Positions 20,453-29,163 of a stretch of DNA of 64,000 nt are shown here, one piece after another (the first letter of the stretch is position 1; the number at the start of each line of letters is the position of its first letter). A model generated the notes under the pieces. That model was not told where the DNA came from and ran no database searches. It was given only the letters and a program-made list of their open reading frames with translations. The DNA lies in the NCBI RefSeq assembly GCF_040438885.1, contig NZ_CP159218.1, positions 2,728,001 through 2,792,000 on the forward strand, written 5' to 3'. Origin of the DNA: Nakamurella sp. A5-74 (GTDB taxonomy: Bacteria; Actinomycetota; Actinomycetes; Mycobacteriales; Nakamurellaceae). Position numbers and translations under genes: made by a program.

Positions 20453-21709
20453 ATGACGGGCACTCGGAGCGCGGACGACTTCCGCTGGGGACCGATCCTG
20501 GTTCCCGCCTACGGCCCTTCGGCGTTGGCTTCCGTCGGCGCGGGCGCACTCGTACCGATCGTGCCGCTGACCGCCACCGCCGAGGGCGCCGGTATCGGGG
20601 TGGCCGCTCTGGTGGTCGCGCTCGCAGCCGTCGGCCAGCTCTGCGGCGACCTACCGGCCGGTGCGATCGCCACTCGGCTCGGCGAACGCAGGGCGCTGAT
20701 CCTGGCCGGGCTCGTCGATGCCGCCGCGATGGTGCTGGCCTACCTCTCGACGTCGTTGTTCGTACTGGGACTGGCCGTGTTCGTCTCCGGGCTCTCCGGG
20801 TCGGTGTTCAACCTCGCCAGGCACTCCTGGATGACGGTGGCCGTCCCGCTGCGCTTCCGTGCCAGAGCGCTGTCGAGTCTGGGTGGCGTCACCCGCATCG
20901 GCGCCTTCCTCGGCCCGTTCGCCGCCGCAGCCACGGTGTCGGTCTGGAACGTCCATGCCGTCTACCTGTTGGCCGCGGCCACCGGTATCGGGGCCACTCT
21001 GATCGCCGCCGGTGTCCGCGATCTCGACGACACCGCCGGCAGATCCGCTGCGCCGCAGGCTGTCCGGTCGCAGGCGTCGGCGCAGAAGGTGACGATCCGG
21101 TCGCTCGTCAGCAGCAATCGGGGTGTGTTGCGCACGCTGGGGGTCGGGGTGCTGCTGCTGTGTGTGGCGCGTGCATCGCGGGACAGCGTGTTGCCACTGT
21201 GGGCCGAGGCGCAGCAGCTGGATCCGGCCACCATCAGCATCATCTTCGGCATTGCCGCCGGTCTGGAACTGCTGCTGGTCTATCCGGGCGGGGCGGCGAT
21301 GGATCGCTTCGGGCGGGTGGCCGTCGGGGTGCCGGCGACCGCGGCGATCGGCCTCGGTCTGCTGCTGCTGCCGCTGACCAGCTCCGCGGTGGGGATCGCG
21401 GTACTGGCCTGCGTGATGGGTATGGGGAACGGCCTCTCCTCCGGCCTGGTGCTGACCCTGGGCAGCGATGCAGCACCGGCCGTGGGTCGGTCACAGTTCC
21501 TGGGCATCTGGCGGCTGTTCGCCGACGTCGGGCGGGTCGGCGGCCCCGGCCTGGTCGCGTTGATCGCGATCTTCGCCCCGCTCGCCGTCGGATCACTGGC
21601 CGTCGGAGCGGTGTCGATGGTGGGGTCGTGGTGGCTGGCGCACTTCTCCCCGCAGCTGGTGCAGCGCCGCGCTCGCCGATCCACGGTGCACGACCCTCCC
21701 ACCAGCTGA
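20453..21709 (+). CDS. MFS transporter
   Basis: 418 aa with about 12 hydrophobic segments. The first cytoplasmic loop has the MFS signature in GDLPAGAIATRLGERR, and a related loop MDRFGRVAVG starts the second half. There is no substrate-specific motif, so efflux of small molecules is only the default guess. The ATG at 20453 is directly preceded by GGCAGGAG, and a TAGCGT box lies 8 nt upstream. The MarR-type gene 99 nt downstream on the same strand may regulate it. Confidence 0.85.
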   Translation: MTGTRSADDFRWGPILVPAYGPSALASVGAGALVPIVPLTATAEGAGIGVAALVVALAAVGQLCGDLPAGAIATRLGERRALILAGLVDAAAMVLAYLSTSLFVLGLAVFVSGLSGSVFNLARHSWMTVAVPLRFRARALSSLGGVTRIGAFLGPFAAAATVSVWNVHAVYLLAAATGIGATLIAAGVRDLDDTAGRSAAPQAVRSQASAQKVTIRSLVSSNRGVLRTLGVGVLLLCVARASRDSVLPLWAEAQQLDPATISIIFGIAAGLELLLVYPGGAAMDRFGRVAVGVPATAAIGLGLLLLPLTSSAVGIAVLACVMGMGNGLSSGLVLTLGSDAAPAVGRSQFLGIWRLFADVGRVGGPGLVALIAIFAPLAVGSLAVGAVSMVGSWWLAHFSPQLVQRRARRSTVHDPPTS

Positions 21710-21808
21710 GACGGTGCTGCCGGCCGTCGCTTCGCGTTCGATCGACCCGACGTCCGCCCGCTCGGGTCGCCCCGATCGTCGCAGCGGCCGATTGCTACCG
21801 TCGAGTAC

Positions 21809-22333
21809 ATGAGCTCACCCGGCACCCGCGGAGCCCGCGCGGCAGCCCTGCCCTTCGACCCGATCGACCGTGCCGCACAGACCTGGGCGGAGCGGATCGG
21901 CGACAACACGGCGATGGCGGCCGTCACCAACATCATGCGCGTCCAACAGATCCTGCAGGCCGGCGTCGACGAGGCCCTCAAGCCGCACGGTCTGACGTTC
22001 GCCCGCTACGAAGCGCTGGTACTGCTGACGTTCTCCAAGCAGGGCAGCCTGCCGATGCGGCTGATGGGAGATCGCCTGCAACTGCACCCGACCTCGATCA
22101 CCAACATCGTCGATCGACTCGAGTCGGACGGCCTGGCCCAACGGCTGCCGCATCCGACTGATCGCCGGACCACCCTGGTCGCCTTGACGGACGAGGGTCG
22201 CTCGCGCATGCAGGAGGCCACCGCCTCGGTGACCGCGGCGCGGTTCGCCGTCGTCGGACTGCAGGACGACGAGCTGGACGCGCTCACTACGCTGCTGACG
22301 AAGGTGCGGCACGCAGCGGGCGACTTCGACTGA
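21809..22333 (+). CDS. MarR-family transcriptional regulator
   Basis: 174 aa. A winged-helix core (FARYEALVLLTFSKQGSLPMRLMGDRL, HPTSITNIVDRLE, HPTDRRTTLVALTDEG) is flanked by helices. An extended N-terminus starts near PFDPIDRAAQTWAERIG, typical of one actinobacterial MarR subgroup. A TACCGT box at 21796-21801 stands 7 nt before the ATG, so the mRNA may be leaderless and the gene would have its own promoter. No inverted-repeat operator was found in the gap to the MFS gene. Ligand and targets unknown. Confidence 0.87.
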   Translation: MSSPGTRGARAAALPFDPIDRAAQTWAERIGDNTAMAAVTNIMRVQQILQAGVDEALKPHGLTFARYEALVLLTFSKQGSLPMRLMGDRLQLHPTSITNIVDRLESDGLAQRLPHPTDRRTTLVALTDEGRSRMQEATASVTAARFAVVGLQDDELDALTTLLTKVRHAAGDFD

Positions 22334-22375
22334 AACCGTTGGCGTACACCGCATCCTGGTCCAGCGGCAGCTCTG

Positions 22376-22978
22376 TCAGTCCCGGTACTCGAGCAGAGCG
22401 GTGAGCAGAGCGCGCAGCCACTGACGGTGGGCCTCCGAGTCCGGGTCGAGCAGCAGGTCGAGGGTCGAGCCGTCGTGGACGGTGACGACGGCTCTGGCAA
22501 GGGTGTGCGGCGTGCGCATCGAGCGCGGTAGCGCCGTGAGGTCCACGACATCCCGCAGGGCGGGCACCAGCGCCTGCACCACCGCGTCCCGATGCCGCTG
22601 CAGTGCCGCAGCGGCATCGGGATGGCGCGCAGCGTGCAGGAAGTACTCGGTCTTGATCATCGTCCAGTCGCGATCAACACTCAGAGCTGCGACCACCCGC
22701 TCGACCAGTGCCGGGACAGTTCGCTCCCCCCGTCCGGCCAGCGCCTCGGCGACCTGCGTCGCCACCCGCCCGGCGCGCTGCTCGTAGAGGGCGAAGAACA
22801 GCTCGTCCAGCGAGGCGAAGTTGGAGTAGAACGCGCCTCGGGTGAATCCGGCGGCCTCGCAGACCTCCTCGATGCTCGTGCGGCCGAAACCACGCTGCGC
22901 GAAGACGGTCGCTGCGGCGTCGAGCAAGCGGGCCAGGGTCTCCCGTCGTCGACGGGTGGTCGGGGGTGACGCTGTCAT
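22376..22978 (-). CDS. TetR-family transcriptional regulator
   Basis: 200 aa. The N-terminal helix-turn-helix reads LLDAAATVFAQRGFGRTSIEEVCEAAGFTRGAFYSNFASLDELF, close to the TetR consensus; the C-terminal ligand domain is not informative. ATG 22978 is chosen over GTG 22987 because a TAGAGT box at 22986-22991 lies 7 nt ahead of it, giving a leaderless transcript, and this box overlaps the longer start. Three 16-bp operators lie just upstream (22999-23048) and reach over its -35 region, so it very probably represses itself and the divergent membrane-protein gene. Confidence 0.92.
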   Translation of the reverse strand: MTASPPTTRRRRETLARLLDAAATVFAQRGFGRTSIEEVCEAAGFTRGAFYSNFASLDELFFALYEQRAGRVATQVAEALAGRGERTVPALVERVVAALSVDRDWTMIKTEYFLHAARHPDAAAALQRHRDAVVQALVPALRDVVDLTALPRSMRTPHTLARAVVTVHDGSTLDLLLDPDSEAHRQWLRALLTALLEYRD

Positions 22979-22985
22979 ACCCGTC

Positions 22986-22991
22986 ACTCTA
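22986..22991 (-). promoter_or_regulatory. -10 box of the tetR gene
   Basis: TAGAGT on the minus strand, 7 nt before ATG 22978. The -35 position 17 bp upstream reads GATACA and falls inside the first operator copy. Confidence 0.5.
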
Positions 22992-22998
22992 CCTGTCG

Positions 22999-23048
22999 GA
23001 TACGCTGATGTATCGGATACGTTGATGTATCGAATGCGTTGATGTATC
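22999..23048. promoter_or_regulatory. Triple TetR operator array
   Basis: Three tandem 16-bp sites with a 17-bp period: 22999-23014, 23016-23031 and 23033-23048. The first two are perfect half-site palindromes GATAC-N6-GTATC; the third has AATGC as its left half and a perfect GTATC right half. The array lies in the 110-nt gap between a tetR gene and a divergent membrane-protein gene. A 17-bp period does not quite equal two helical turns, so neighbouring dimers would be turned relative to each other. Confidence 0.85.
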
Positions 23049-23050
23049 TA
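23022..23050 (+). promoter_or_regulatory. Promoter of the TetR-controlled membrane-protein gene
   Basis: A -35 element TTGATG (23022-23027) and a -10 element TATCTA (23045-23050) are separated by 17 bp. Both lie within or at the edge of operator copies 2 and 3, so a bound repressor would block RNA polymerase directly. Confidence 0.55.
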
Positions 23051-23088
23051 AAGACGCGCAACCCGGCGCGCCCAGGAGGACGGACCTG

Positions 23089-24195
23089 ATGACCCAGACG
23101 ACACACGGCAGGCACGAAGCCCCGGAGGCCGAGGCCCCGGACGCGCCCGACGGCGCGGAGACTACGGAAGCGGCTGCGCGACAGGGTTTCTGGGCTGAAC
23201 TGGCCGGCGCCGTCTCGGTCCGCACGGTCGGTCTGATCCTCGGAGTCCTGCTGCTCCAACTCGGATTCGTGCTGTCCTACGTGGGTGCCTTCCACCAGCC
23301 GACCCCGCACCGCATCGAGATCGCGGTGGTGGCGCCGGCAACCGTCTCTGCGTCGACGGTGGACGGACTCAACGGCATCGAGGGTGAGCCGTTCGCGGCC
23401 ACGGCCGCAGCCGACGAGGCCTCTGCGCGGCAACAGCTGCTGGACGGGACCACCAGCGCCGTCTACCTGGTGAACGCCTCCGGCACCCAGGACACCCTGC
23501 TGGTCGCGTCCGCCGGCGGCGCCTCCAAGGCCACCGCGATCGAGGCCGAGTTCCGTGGCGTCGAGGCCGCCCGCGACCGCACCGCCAGCGTGCAGGACGT
23601 GCTGCCCACCCAGTCCGGGGACAACCGCGGTCTCACCGGTTTCTATCTGGTGCTCGGGTGGACCGTCGGCGGCTACCTCGCCGCCGCCCTGCTCGGCATC
23701 GCCATGGGCGCCCGCCCGGCGACCCCGCGGCGGTCGGTGTTCCGGCTGCTGGCGATCGTTCCCTACGCCGTGCTGTCGGGTCTCGGCGGAGCACTGGTCG
23801 TCGGTCCGGTGCTCGGCGCGCTCACCGGTCACACCGTGGCGCTGTGGCTGCTCGGGTCGCTGGTGGTGTTCGCCGCAGCGGCCGTGACGATGGCCTTCCA
23901 GGCCCTGCTCGGAGTGCTCGGTATCGGGCTCACCGTGTTGGTCTTCGTGATCCTGGGCAACCCCAGCGCCGGGGGCGCCTACGCTCCTGAACTGCTGCCG
24001 AGCTTCTGGCGGACCATCGGCGGCGCCATCCCCAACGGGGCCGGAACCGCGGCCGTCCGCTCGCTGGTCTACTTCGGCGGGCAGGGCGTCGGCCTGCGCC
24101 TGGTGGTCATCGGTATCTGGGCCGCGGCGGGCGTGGCGCTCGCGCTGATCGCCTCGCGGGTGATGCACCGTCGCACGGATCCCCTCCAGGCCTGA
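23089..24195 (+). CDS. YhgE/Pip- or DUF3533-type membrane protein, putative efflux component
   Basis: 368 aa. After a cytoplasmic acidic N-terminus (about 1-40) there is one transmembrane helix (LILGVLLLQLGFVLSYVG), an extracytoplasmic domain of about 130 aa, and then five hydrophobic helices. This one-plus-five layout is that of ABC-2-like/YhgE-type membrane proteins, which have no ATPase of their own in the operon. GGAGG precedes the ATG. Placement opposite a TetR repressor with a shared operator array suggests an inducible export or resistance role. That function is inferred; no substrate can be named. Confidence 0.65.
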   Translation: MTQTTHGRHEAPEAEAPDAPDGAETTEAAARQGFWAELAGAVSVRTVGLILGVLLLQLGFVLSYVGAFHQPTPHRIEIAVVAPATVSASTVDGLNGIEGEPFAATAAADEASARQQLLDGTTSAVYLVNASGTQDTLLVASAGGASKATAIEAEFRGVEAARDRTASVQDVLPTQSGDNRGLTGFYLVLGWTVGGYLAAALLGIAMGARPATPRRSVFRLLAIVPYAVLSGLGGALVVGPVLGALTGHTVALWLLGSLVVFAAAAVTMAFQALLGVLGIGLTVLVFVILGNPSAGGAYAPELLPSFWRTIGGAIPNGAGTAAVRSLVYFGGQGVGLRLVVIGIWAAAGVALALIASRVMHRRTDPLQA

Positions 24196-24218
24196 GCGTC
24201 GGCCCGGCGGGAGGACTC

Positions 24219-25106
24219 GTGCGCGTCACCCGTCAGGCTCTGGCGTGCCCGCCCTGCGAAGTGGACGATCAGCCCATGACCGACAACGCCGTGGCCCGCA
24301 TCCGATCGCTGTTCGACGAGCTCAGTGCGGTTTACGACCCGGCCGACGTCCCGTTCTTCGGTCCGATCGCCGCAGGACTGGTCGAGCTGCTGGCTCCGGT
24401 CCCGGGCGAGCGGGCGCTCGACCTCGGCTGCGGAACGGGGGCGGTCACGCTGCCGCTGGCCGCCGCGGTCGGACACACCGGTTCCGTCACCGCGGTCGAC
24501 ATCTCCGACGGCATGATCGAGCTGCTGGATCAAGCCGTCGCACGACACCGGCTCAGCCAGGTCGTGACCGAACGCGCCGACGTCTCCGAGCCGGACCCGT
24601 CCTGGGGCACCTTCGACGTCGTGACGGCGTCCCTGGTGCTGTTCTTCCTGCCGGAGCCGCTGGCTGCGCTGCAACGCTGGGCGGCCAGGGTCGCCGACGG
24701 TGGACGGATCGGCATCAGCACCTTCGGTCCGCAGGACGACGTCTGGCGGGCGGTTGATGCGTCGTTCGCGCCGTACCTACCGGCCGCGATGCTCGACGCC
24801 CGGACCTCGGGGGCGGCCGGTCCGTTCGCTGACGACGCGGGAGTGGAGCAGCTGTTCCGCTCCGCCGGCATCACCGCGGTACGGACGGTGACGACGCCGG
24901 TGACCGTGGCCTTCGACGACGTGGACGGCTGGCGCCGATGGAGTATGACGACCGGTCAGCGTCAGATGTGGGCCCGCATTCCCGCAGTGGACCAGGACGA
25001 CTTCCTGGAACGGGCGGCAGCGCTGCTCGCCGCGGCTCGTGCGCCCGGGGGTCGGATCGAGCTGACCCAGCAGGTCCGTTACACGGTGGGAACGGTCGAA
25101 CGCTGA
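24219..25106 (+). CDS. Class I SAM-dependent methyltransferase
   Basis: 295 aa from the GTG at 24219, which has GGGAGG 6-7 nt upstream; homology-like sequence begins at the internal ATG 24276 (MTDNAVARIRSLFDELSAVYD), so the shorter 276-aa form is also possible. Motif I is RALDLGCGTGAVTLPLA, with the acidic residue of motif II in VTAVDIS and motif IV near TFDVVTASLVLFF. This is the UbiE/methyltransf_11-25 type; substrate unknown. It lies 23 nt after the membrane-protein gene and may share its TetR-controlled transcript. Confidence 0.8.
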   Translation: MRVTRQALACPPCEVDDQPMTDNAVARIRSLFDELSAVYDPADVPFFGPIAAGLVELLAPVPGERALDLGCGTGAVTLPLAAAVGHTGSVTAVDISDGMIELLDQAVARHRLSQVVTERADVSEPDPSWGTFDVVTASLVLFFLPEPLAALQRWAARVADGGRIGISTFGPQDDVWRAVDASFAPYLPAAMLDARTSGAAGPFADDAGVEQLFRSAGITAVRTVTTPVTVAFDDVDGWRRWSMTTGQRQMWARIPAVDQDDFLERAAALLAAARAPGGRIELTQQVRYTVGTVER

Positions 25107-25127
25107 CCGGACGACGTCAGTCCCTCG

Positions 25128-25171
25128 GACCCGTTCAGTCCGGTGGACCCGTTCAGCCCTGACCCGTTCAG
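25128..25171. repeat. Short tandem repeat across a stop codon
   Basis: GACCCGTTCAG occurs at 25128, 25146 and 25161, spaced 18 and 15 bp apart; the last copy overlaps the stop codon of the PPOX gene on the minus strand. It is similar in layout to the repeat at 14456-14503. Confidence 0.7.
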
Positions 25172-25536
25172 CCCTGACCGATGAGGCGGTCGATCCGGAT
25201 GGTCACCCGCTCGCGCAGCTGGTCCCGCCCGCCGTACCAGGGATAGGGAGCTCCGAGATACTTCTGGGCGAGCGACTCGATGTGCTCGACGCCACCCTCG
25301 GTGGTGACGGCGGCGACCGTCCCGCGGACGGCGAGATAGCGGCTGGCGTTGTCCGGGTCCGCGATGGCCACCGCGACCCGCGGATCGCGGGCGATGTTCC
25401 TGGATTTCTGCGAGCCGCCGACGATGTTGATCAGCACGTTCTCGCCGTCGGTGTCCACCCAGGTCTGGGTGACCTGGGGCAGCCGAGAACGACAAGCTGG
25501 CTCGAGTGCGTACTTTAGGCGCAGTCTTGTCCACAT
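25168..25536 (-). pseudogene. PPOX-class F420/flavin-dependent protein, N-terminally truncated
   Basis: The segment from about 25487 down to 25168 reads as the middle and end of a PPOX-fold protein: PQVTQTWVDTDGENVLINIV, KSRNIARDPRVAVAIADPDN, YLAVRGTVAAVT, HIESLAQKYLGAPYPW. The usual first beta-strand (about 20-25 residues of the type LATVRPDG) is missing and is replaced by unrelated sequence (MWTRLRLKYALEPACRS). The break falls next to AGCTGGCTCG (25495-25504), which recurs at the left end of an IS3-like remnant at 25642. Loss of the first strand of the barrel probably kills function. Confidence 0.65.
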
Positions 25537-25639
25537 GCGGTTCGGTTCGGAGTCACTCCCGCCGCAGGATCGCGGCGACGACACACGGCCCCGGGTGACC
25601 TGGGCGCTCCGTGGATCTGCTGCACGGGTAGGTCACATC

Positions 25640-25832
25640 TGAGCTGGCTCGCCCTGTGGGGCGGGCCTGGACGGATGCCATCAAGCCGAAGCAGTACCCG
25701 AAGAGTTCCGCGAGGGCTGGGTGCGGGTCGCCCGTGGCCGCGAGCAGGGTGTCACCCGTGGAGCGGGTCGCCCCTGATTTCGGTGTGCATGCGATGACGC
25801 TGTGGAAGTGGGTCCGCGCTGTTGGTTGTACT
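25640..25832 (+). mobile_element. Remnant of an IS3-family element (left end and decayed orfA)
   Basis: From 25640 the sequence starts TGAGCTGGCTCG and continues with a G/C-rich stem, in the style of IS3-family terminal repeats. From about 25674 to 25827 three reading frames in turn give IKPKQYPK, EFREGWVRVARGREQGVT and VERVAPDFGVHAMTLWKWVRA. Together these match the N-terminal helix-turn-helix half of an IS3 OrfA transposase. At least two frameshifts break it, and the rest of orfA, orfB and the right end are missing. It is an inactive relic. Confidence 0.7.
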
Positions 25833-25873
25833 TTCTTCGCCCGCACATCCAACGACCTGCGTTCAGGTGGCCG

Positions 25874-26938
25874 TCAGGCTTTGTCCCACTGGAAGAATCG
25901 GGTGGCGATCAGCCCCACGACGACGGTGAAGCCGAGCAGCACCAGCATCGGCACGACTGCTGCACCCGGCCCCTGGCCGCGCACCATCACGTCCTTCAGC
26001 CCCTGCACCAACCACCCCATCGGCAGCACCTTGGACACCCCCTGGATCCAGCCGGGTGCCTGGTCGAGAGGGATGAACGCGCCGGACAGGAACGCCATCG
26101 GCAGGGTGATCAGGTTGGTCAGTGCAGCGCCACCCTCGGCGGTCTTCGCGACAGCGCCGACGAAGAGGCCGATCGCAAGGAACGACAGGGTTCCCGTCAG
26201 GGTGAGCGGTATCGCCATCCACCAGGAGCCGGTCAGCTTGAGTCCGAGGAACGGCAGCGAGGCCACCCCGATGAACACCGCGAGCTGGAACAGTGCGATC
26301 GCCAACGACACGACCACCCTGGATCCGACGACTGCTCCGGTCGACACCGGCGCGAGCCGCAGCCGACGCAGCAACTTGTTGGTACGCCAGGTGATCAGCG
26401 TCATCGCCGCACCGAAGGCAGCACCGATGGCGATGCCGTAGCCGATCATGCCGGGTGTGACGTACTGGATGGCCTTGAGCGAGGCGTCCTCGACGGTCTC
26501 GGCGCTGAGGGAGTACCTGGGCTGCTGTCCGGTGACCGTGACGTTCGCGCTGTCGACGAACGAGCCGAGCACGCCGAGGACGGTTCCGGAGGTGACCTGG
26601 TCGGCTGCGGAGAAGTGGACCACCAGCCGATCGCCCTGCTGCTCGACGGTGGCGGCGATGTCCCCCTGGCGCACCTGATCGAGCGATGCGGCCAGATCCG
26701 TGGCGGGTGAGATCTCCAGCACCTGGTCGAGCTGGGCGCGTGCCTCGGCGGGCAATGTCCTGATCAGCGAGACGTCGCCGACCAGCTCGACCTTCTGCTT
26801 CGAGGCGCCGGAGCTGCCGAAGATGGTCCCGAAGATGATGATGAAGAACAACGGGAAGAACAGCGTGAAGAACAGGCTGGTGCGGTCGCGGACGAAGCCC
26901 TTGAACATGGCCCGGGACAGGCTGGTGAAGGCTCTCAC
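25874..26938 (-). CDS. ABC-2 type transporter permease
   Basis: 354 aa with the ABC-2 layout: one N-terminal helix (SLFFTLFFPLFFIIIFGTIFG), an external domain of about 150 aa, then five helices (from TPGMIGYGIAIGAAFGAAM). The segment LPMAFLSGAFIPLDQAPGW is typical of drug/daunorubicin-type exporters. The GTG at 26938 overlaps the stop of the ATPase gene by GTGA, so the pair is one translationally coupled exporter. The cargo is unknown. Its 3' end lies about 40 nt from the IS3 remnant. Confidence 0.9.
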   Translation of the reverse strand: MRAFTSLSRAMFKGFVRDRTSLFFTLFFPLFFIIIFGTIFGSSGASKQKVELVGDVSLIRTLPAEARAQLDQVLEISPATDLAASLDQVRQGDIAATVEQQGDRLVVHFSAADQVTSGTVLGVLGSFVDSANVTVTGQQPRYSLSAETVEDASLKAIQYVTPGMIGYGIAIGAAFGAAMTLITWRTNKLLRRLRLAPVSTGAVVGSRVVVSLAIALFQLAVFIGVASLPFLGLKLTGSWWMAIPLTLTGTLSFLAIGLFVGAVAKTAEGGAALTNLITLPMAFLSGAFIPLDQAPGWIQGVSKVLPMGWLVQGLKDVMVRGQGPGAAVVPMLVLLGFTVVVGLIATRFFQWDKA

Positions 26939-27834
26939 GCCCGGTACTCCCGTCCGGTCAACTGCAGGAAGACGTCCTCGAGGGTGGCGCCGCGCACCTG
27001 CAGGCCGGCCAGCGCGTCCAGCTCGGCGAGCGCGGTCAGCACCGGAGCCGGAGTGCGGGTGGTGATGATGGTGGACGAACTGTCGCCCTCGACGGTGTCG
27101 GCCCCGGGAAGCGCCCTGGCGGCGTCCTGATCGAGGGTGGATCGCTCGACAGCGATCCGCACCGGTGCGTCCAGCGCGCGGATCAGCTCGGCCGGTGTCC
27201 CGGTCTGCAGGATCTTGCCGCCGTCGATGATGGCCACCCGATCACACAGCGCCTCCGCCTCCTCCATGGAGTGCGTCGTCAACACGACGGTCTTGCCGCG
27301 ATCGTTGATCTCCCGCAGCACATCCCAGAGATTGCGTCTGGCCTGGGGATCCAGCGCAGCGGTCGGTTCGTCGAGGAAGACCACGTCGGGGTCGTGGACG
27401 AGCGAGCAGGCGATGGAGAGCCGCTGCGCCTGACCCCCGGACAGCTTCTCGGCGCGGGTACCTGCCTTGTCGGTGAGCCCCACCATCTCCAGCAGCTCGG
27501 TGACCCGGGTACGGGGCTGGTCGTACAGATCGACGAAGGTCTCCAGTTGCTCGGAGGCGGTGAGCTGTTCGAAGAACGCCGACGCCTGCAACTGCACACC
27601 GATCCTCGGCAGCAGCGCCGCGTTGCGTGGCCACGGCTTCATCCCCAGCAAGGAGACGGTGCCGGCATCGGGCTCGCGCAAGCCCTCGATGATCTCCAGC
27701 GTGGTGGTCTTGCCGGCCCCGTTGGGGCCGAGCAAGCCGAAAAACTCGCCCTCATCAACGATGAAGCTCACGCCGTCGACGGCGTTCACGCCTGCATAGG
27801 TCTTGACCAGACCCTCGACCTCGATCGTTGCCAT
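26935..27834 (-). CDS. ABC transporter ATP-binding protein (DrrA-like)
   Basis: 299 aa. Walker A GPNGAGKTTT, Q-loop near IGVQLQAS, signature LSGGQAQRLS, Walker B VVFLDEPTAALD and the H-loop in LTTHSME are all intact. A C-terminal extension of about 80 aa after AELIRALDAP is common in DrrA-type ATPases. It is the energising subunit for the permease that overlaps it by 4 nt downstream. Confidence 0.92.
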   Translation of the reverse strand: MATIEVEGLVKTYAGVNAVDGVSFIVDEGEFFGLLGPNGAGKTTTLEIIEGLREPDAGTVSLLGMKPWPRNAALLPRIGVQLQASAFFEQLTASEQLETFVDLYDQPRTRVTELLEMVGLTDKAGTRAEKLSGGQAQRLSIACSLVHDPDVVFLDEPTAALDPQARRNLWDVLREINDRGKTVVLTTHSMEEAEALCDRVAIIDGGKILQTGTPAELIRALDAPVRIAVERSTLDQDAARALPGADTVEGDSSSTIITTRTPAPVLTALAELDALAGLQVRGATLEDVFLQLTGREYRA

Positions 27835-27887
27835 CCAGCCCCCCGGTGTGCGACGTGTCGGTGTTCGTCCCCGTGTCCGGACCGGGT

Positions 27888-29081
27888 TCAGGACCCGGGA
27901 ACACGCAGGATCAAAGCATCACCTTGACCGCCACCGCCACACAAGGCGGCCGCGCCGACGCCGCCGCCTCGGCGACGCAGTTCCAGGGCAAGGGTGAGCG
28001 CGATGCGCGCGCCGGACATCCCGATCGGGTGGCCCAGTGCGATAGCCCCGCCGTTGACGTTCACGATCTCCTCGCTGATCCCCAGTTCGCGGGCCGAGGC
28101 GATCCCGACGGCGGCGAACGCCTCGTTGATCTCCACCAGATCGAGCTCTGCCGGGCTGATGCCCTCCTTGCGACACGCCACGGCTATCGCGTTCGCGGGC
28201 TGCAGCTGCAGACTCGAGTCCGGACCGGCGACCACCCCGTGGGCGCCGATCTCGGCGATCCACGCCAACCCCCGTTCCTCGGCCAGCTCACGGTCCATCA
28301 CCACGACGGCGCACGCACCGTCGGAGATCGGCGAAGCGGAACCTGCGGTGATGGTGCCGTCGGGCCGGAACGCCGGGCGTAGCTTCGCCAGCGTGTCCAC
28401 GGTGGTGTCGGGACGGATTCCCTCATCGGCGTCCACCACCACCTCGCCCTTGCGGGTCTGGTGGCGGACGGGCTCGATCTCGTCCGCGAATCTCCCGGTC
28501 GCGACAGCAGCGGCGGCGCGCTGGTGGGAACGGGCCGCGAACGCGTCCTGCTGCAGACGGGTCAGCGCCTCCGGACGCCCGGCGTCATTGGTGTTCTCGG
28601 TGAGCAGGCCCATGGCCACATCGGTGAACGCGTCGTGCAGACCGTCGAAGGCCATGTGGTCGACCAGGGTGACGTCGCCGTACTTGAACCCACCGCGTGA
28701 ACCGGGCAGCAGGTGCGGCGCACGGGTCATCGACTCCATCCCGCCGGCGACCACGGTGCGGAACTCCCCCGCCCGGATCAGCTGGTCGGCGAGTGCGATG
28801 GCGTCCAGCCCGGACAGGCACACCTTGCTGATCCCGACCGACGGAACGGTCAGCGGAATACCGCCGCGGAATGCTGCCTGACGGATCGGCAGCTGCCCGC
28901 AGCCCGCCGACAGCACCTGTCCCATCACGACGTAGTCGACATCGCTCCCGGAGACCCTCGCCCGACGCAGCGCCCCCTTGATGGCCGTACCACCGAGATC
29001 CATCGCTGTACTCCCGGCCAACGCTCCAGAGAGCCGTCCCATCGGGGTGCGTGCCCCGGCCACGATCACCGTCGATCTCAT
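27888..29081 (-). CDS. Acetyl-CoA C-acetyltransferase (thiolase)
   Basis: 397 aa. The nucleophilic cysteine lies in SKVCLSG (about C88); the other catalytic motifs are [18 protein letters not shown] (His) and the C-terminal ALCGGGGQG (Cys about 381). The enzyme condenses or cleaves acetoacetyl-CoA. It is divergent from mce, as in Streptomyces coelicolor where a thiolase gene flanks the epimerase gene. ATG 29081 has a TACGGT box 6 nt upstream, so the message is probably leaderless. The open frame extends further upstream without coding character. Confidence 0.92.
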   Translation of the reverse strand: MRSTVIVAGARTPMGRLSGALAGSTAMDLGGTAIKGALRRARVSGSDVDYVVMGQVLSAGCGQLPIRQAAFRGGIPLTVPSVGISKVCLSGLDAIALADQLIRAGEFRTVVAGGMESMTRAPHLLPGSRGGFKYGDVTLVDHMAFDGLHDAFTDVAMGLLTENTNDAGRPEALTRLQQDAFAARSHQRAAAAVATGRFADEIEPVRHQTRKGEVVVDADEGIRPDTTVDTLAKLRPAFRPDGTITAGSASPISDGACAVVVMDRELAEERGLAWIAEIGAHGVVAGPDSSLQLQPANAIAVACRKEGISPAELDLVEINEAFAAVGIASARELGISEEIVNVNGGAIALGHPIGMSGARIALTLALELRRRGGGVGAAALCGGGGQGDALILRVPGS

Positions 29082-29087
29082 GCTGCC

Positions 29088-29093
29088 ACCGTA
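29088..29093 (-). promoter_or_regulatory. Putative -10 box of leaderless thiolase transcript
   Basis: TACGGT on the minus strand 6 nt before ATG 29081. The divergent mce gene has the identical hexamer 7 nt before its ATG. Confidence 0.45.
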
Positions 29094-29150
29094 CCCAGCA
29101 GCGCGTGCGGACACGGCATCCGGCAGCGCGACGAGGGGGCGTCCACCCAC

Positions 29151-29156
29151 TACGGT
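29151..29156 (+). promoter_or_regulatory. Putative -10 box of leaderless mce transcript
   Basis: TACGGT 7 nt before ATG 29164, mirroring the box of the divergent thiolase gene. No Shine-Dalgarno sequence fits in between. Confidence 0.45.
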
Positions 29157-29163
29157 GGGGACC

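Noticed and set aside
22982-22997. Possible fourth TetR operator copy before the array
   Set aside because: Only a weak right half (CTGTC for GTATC) remains and the left half does not match.
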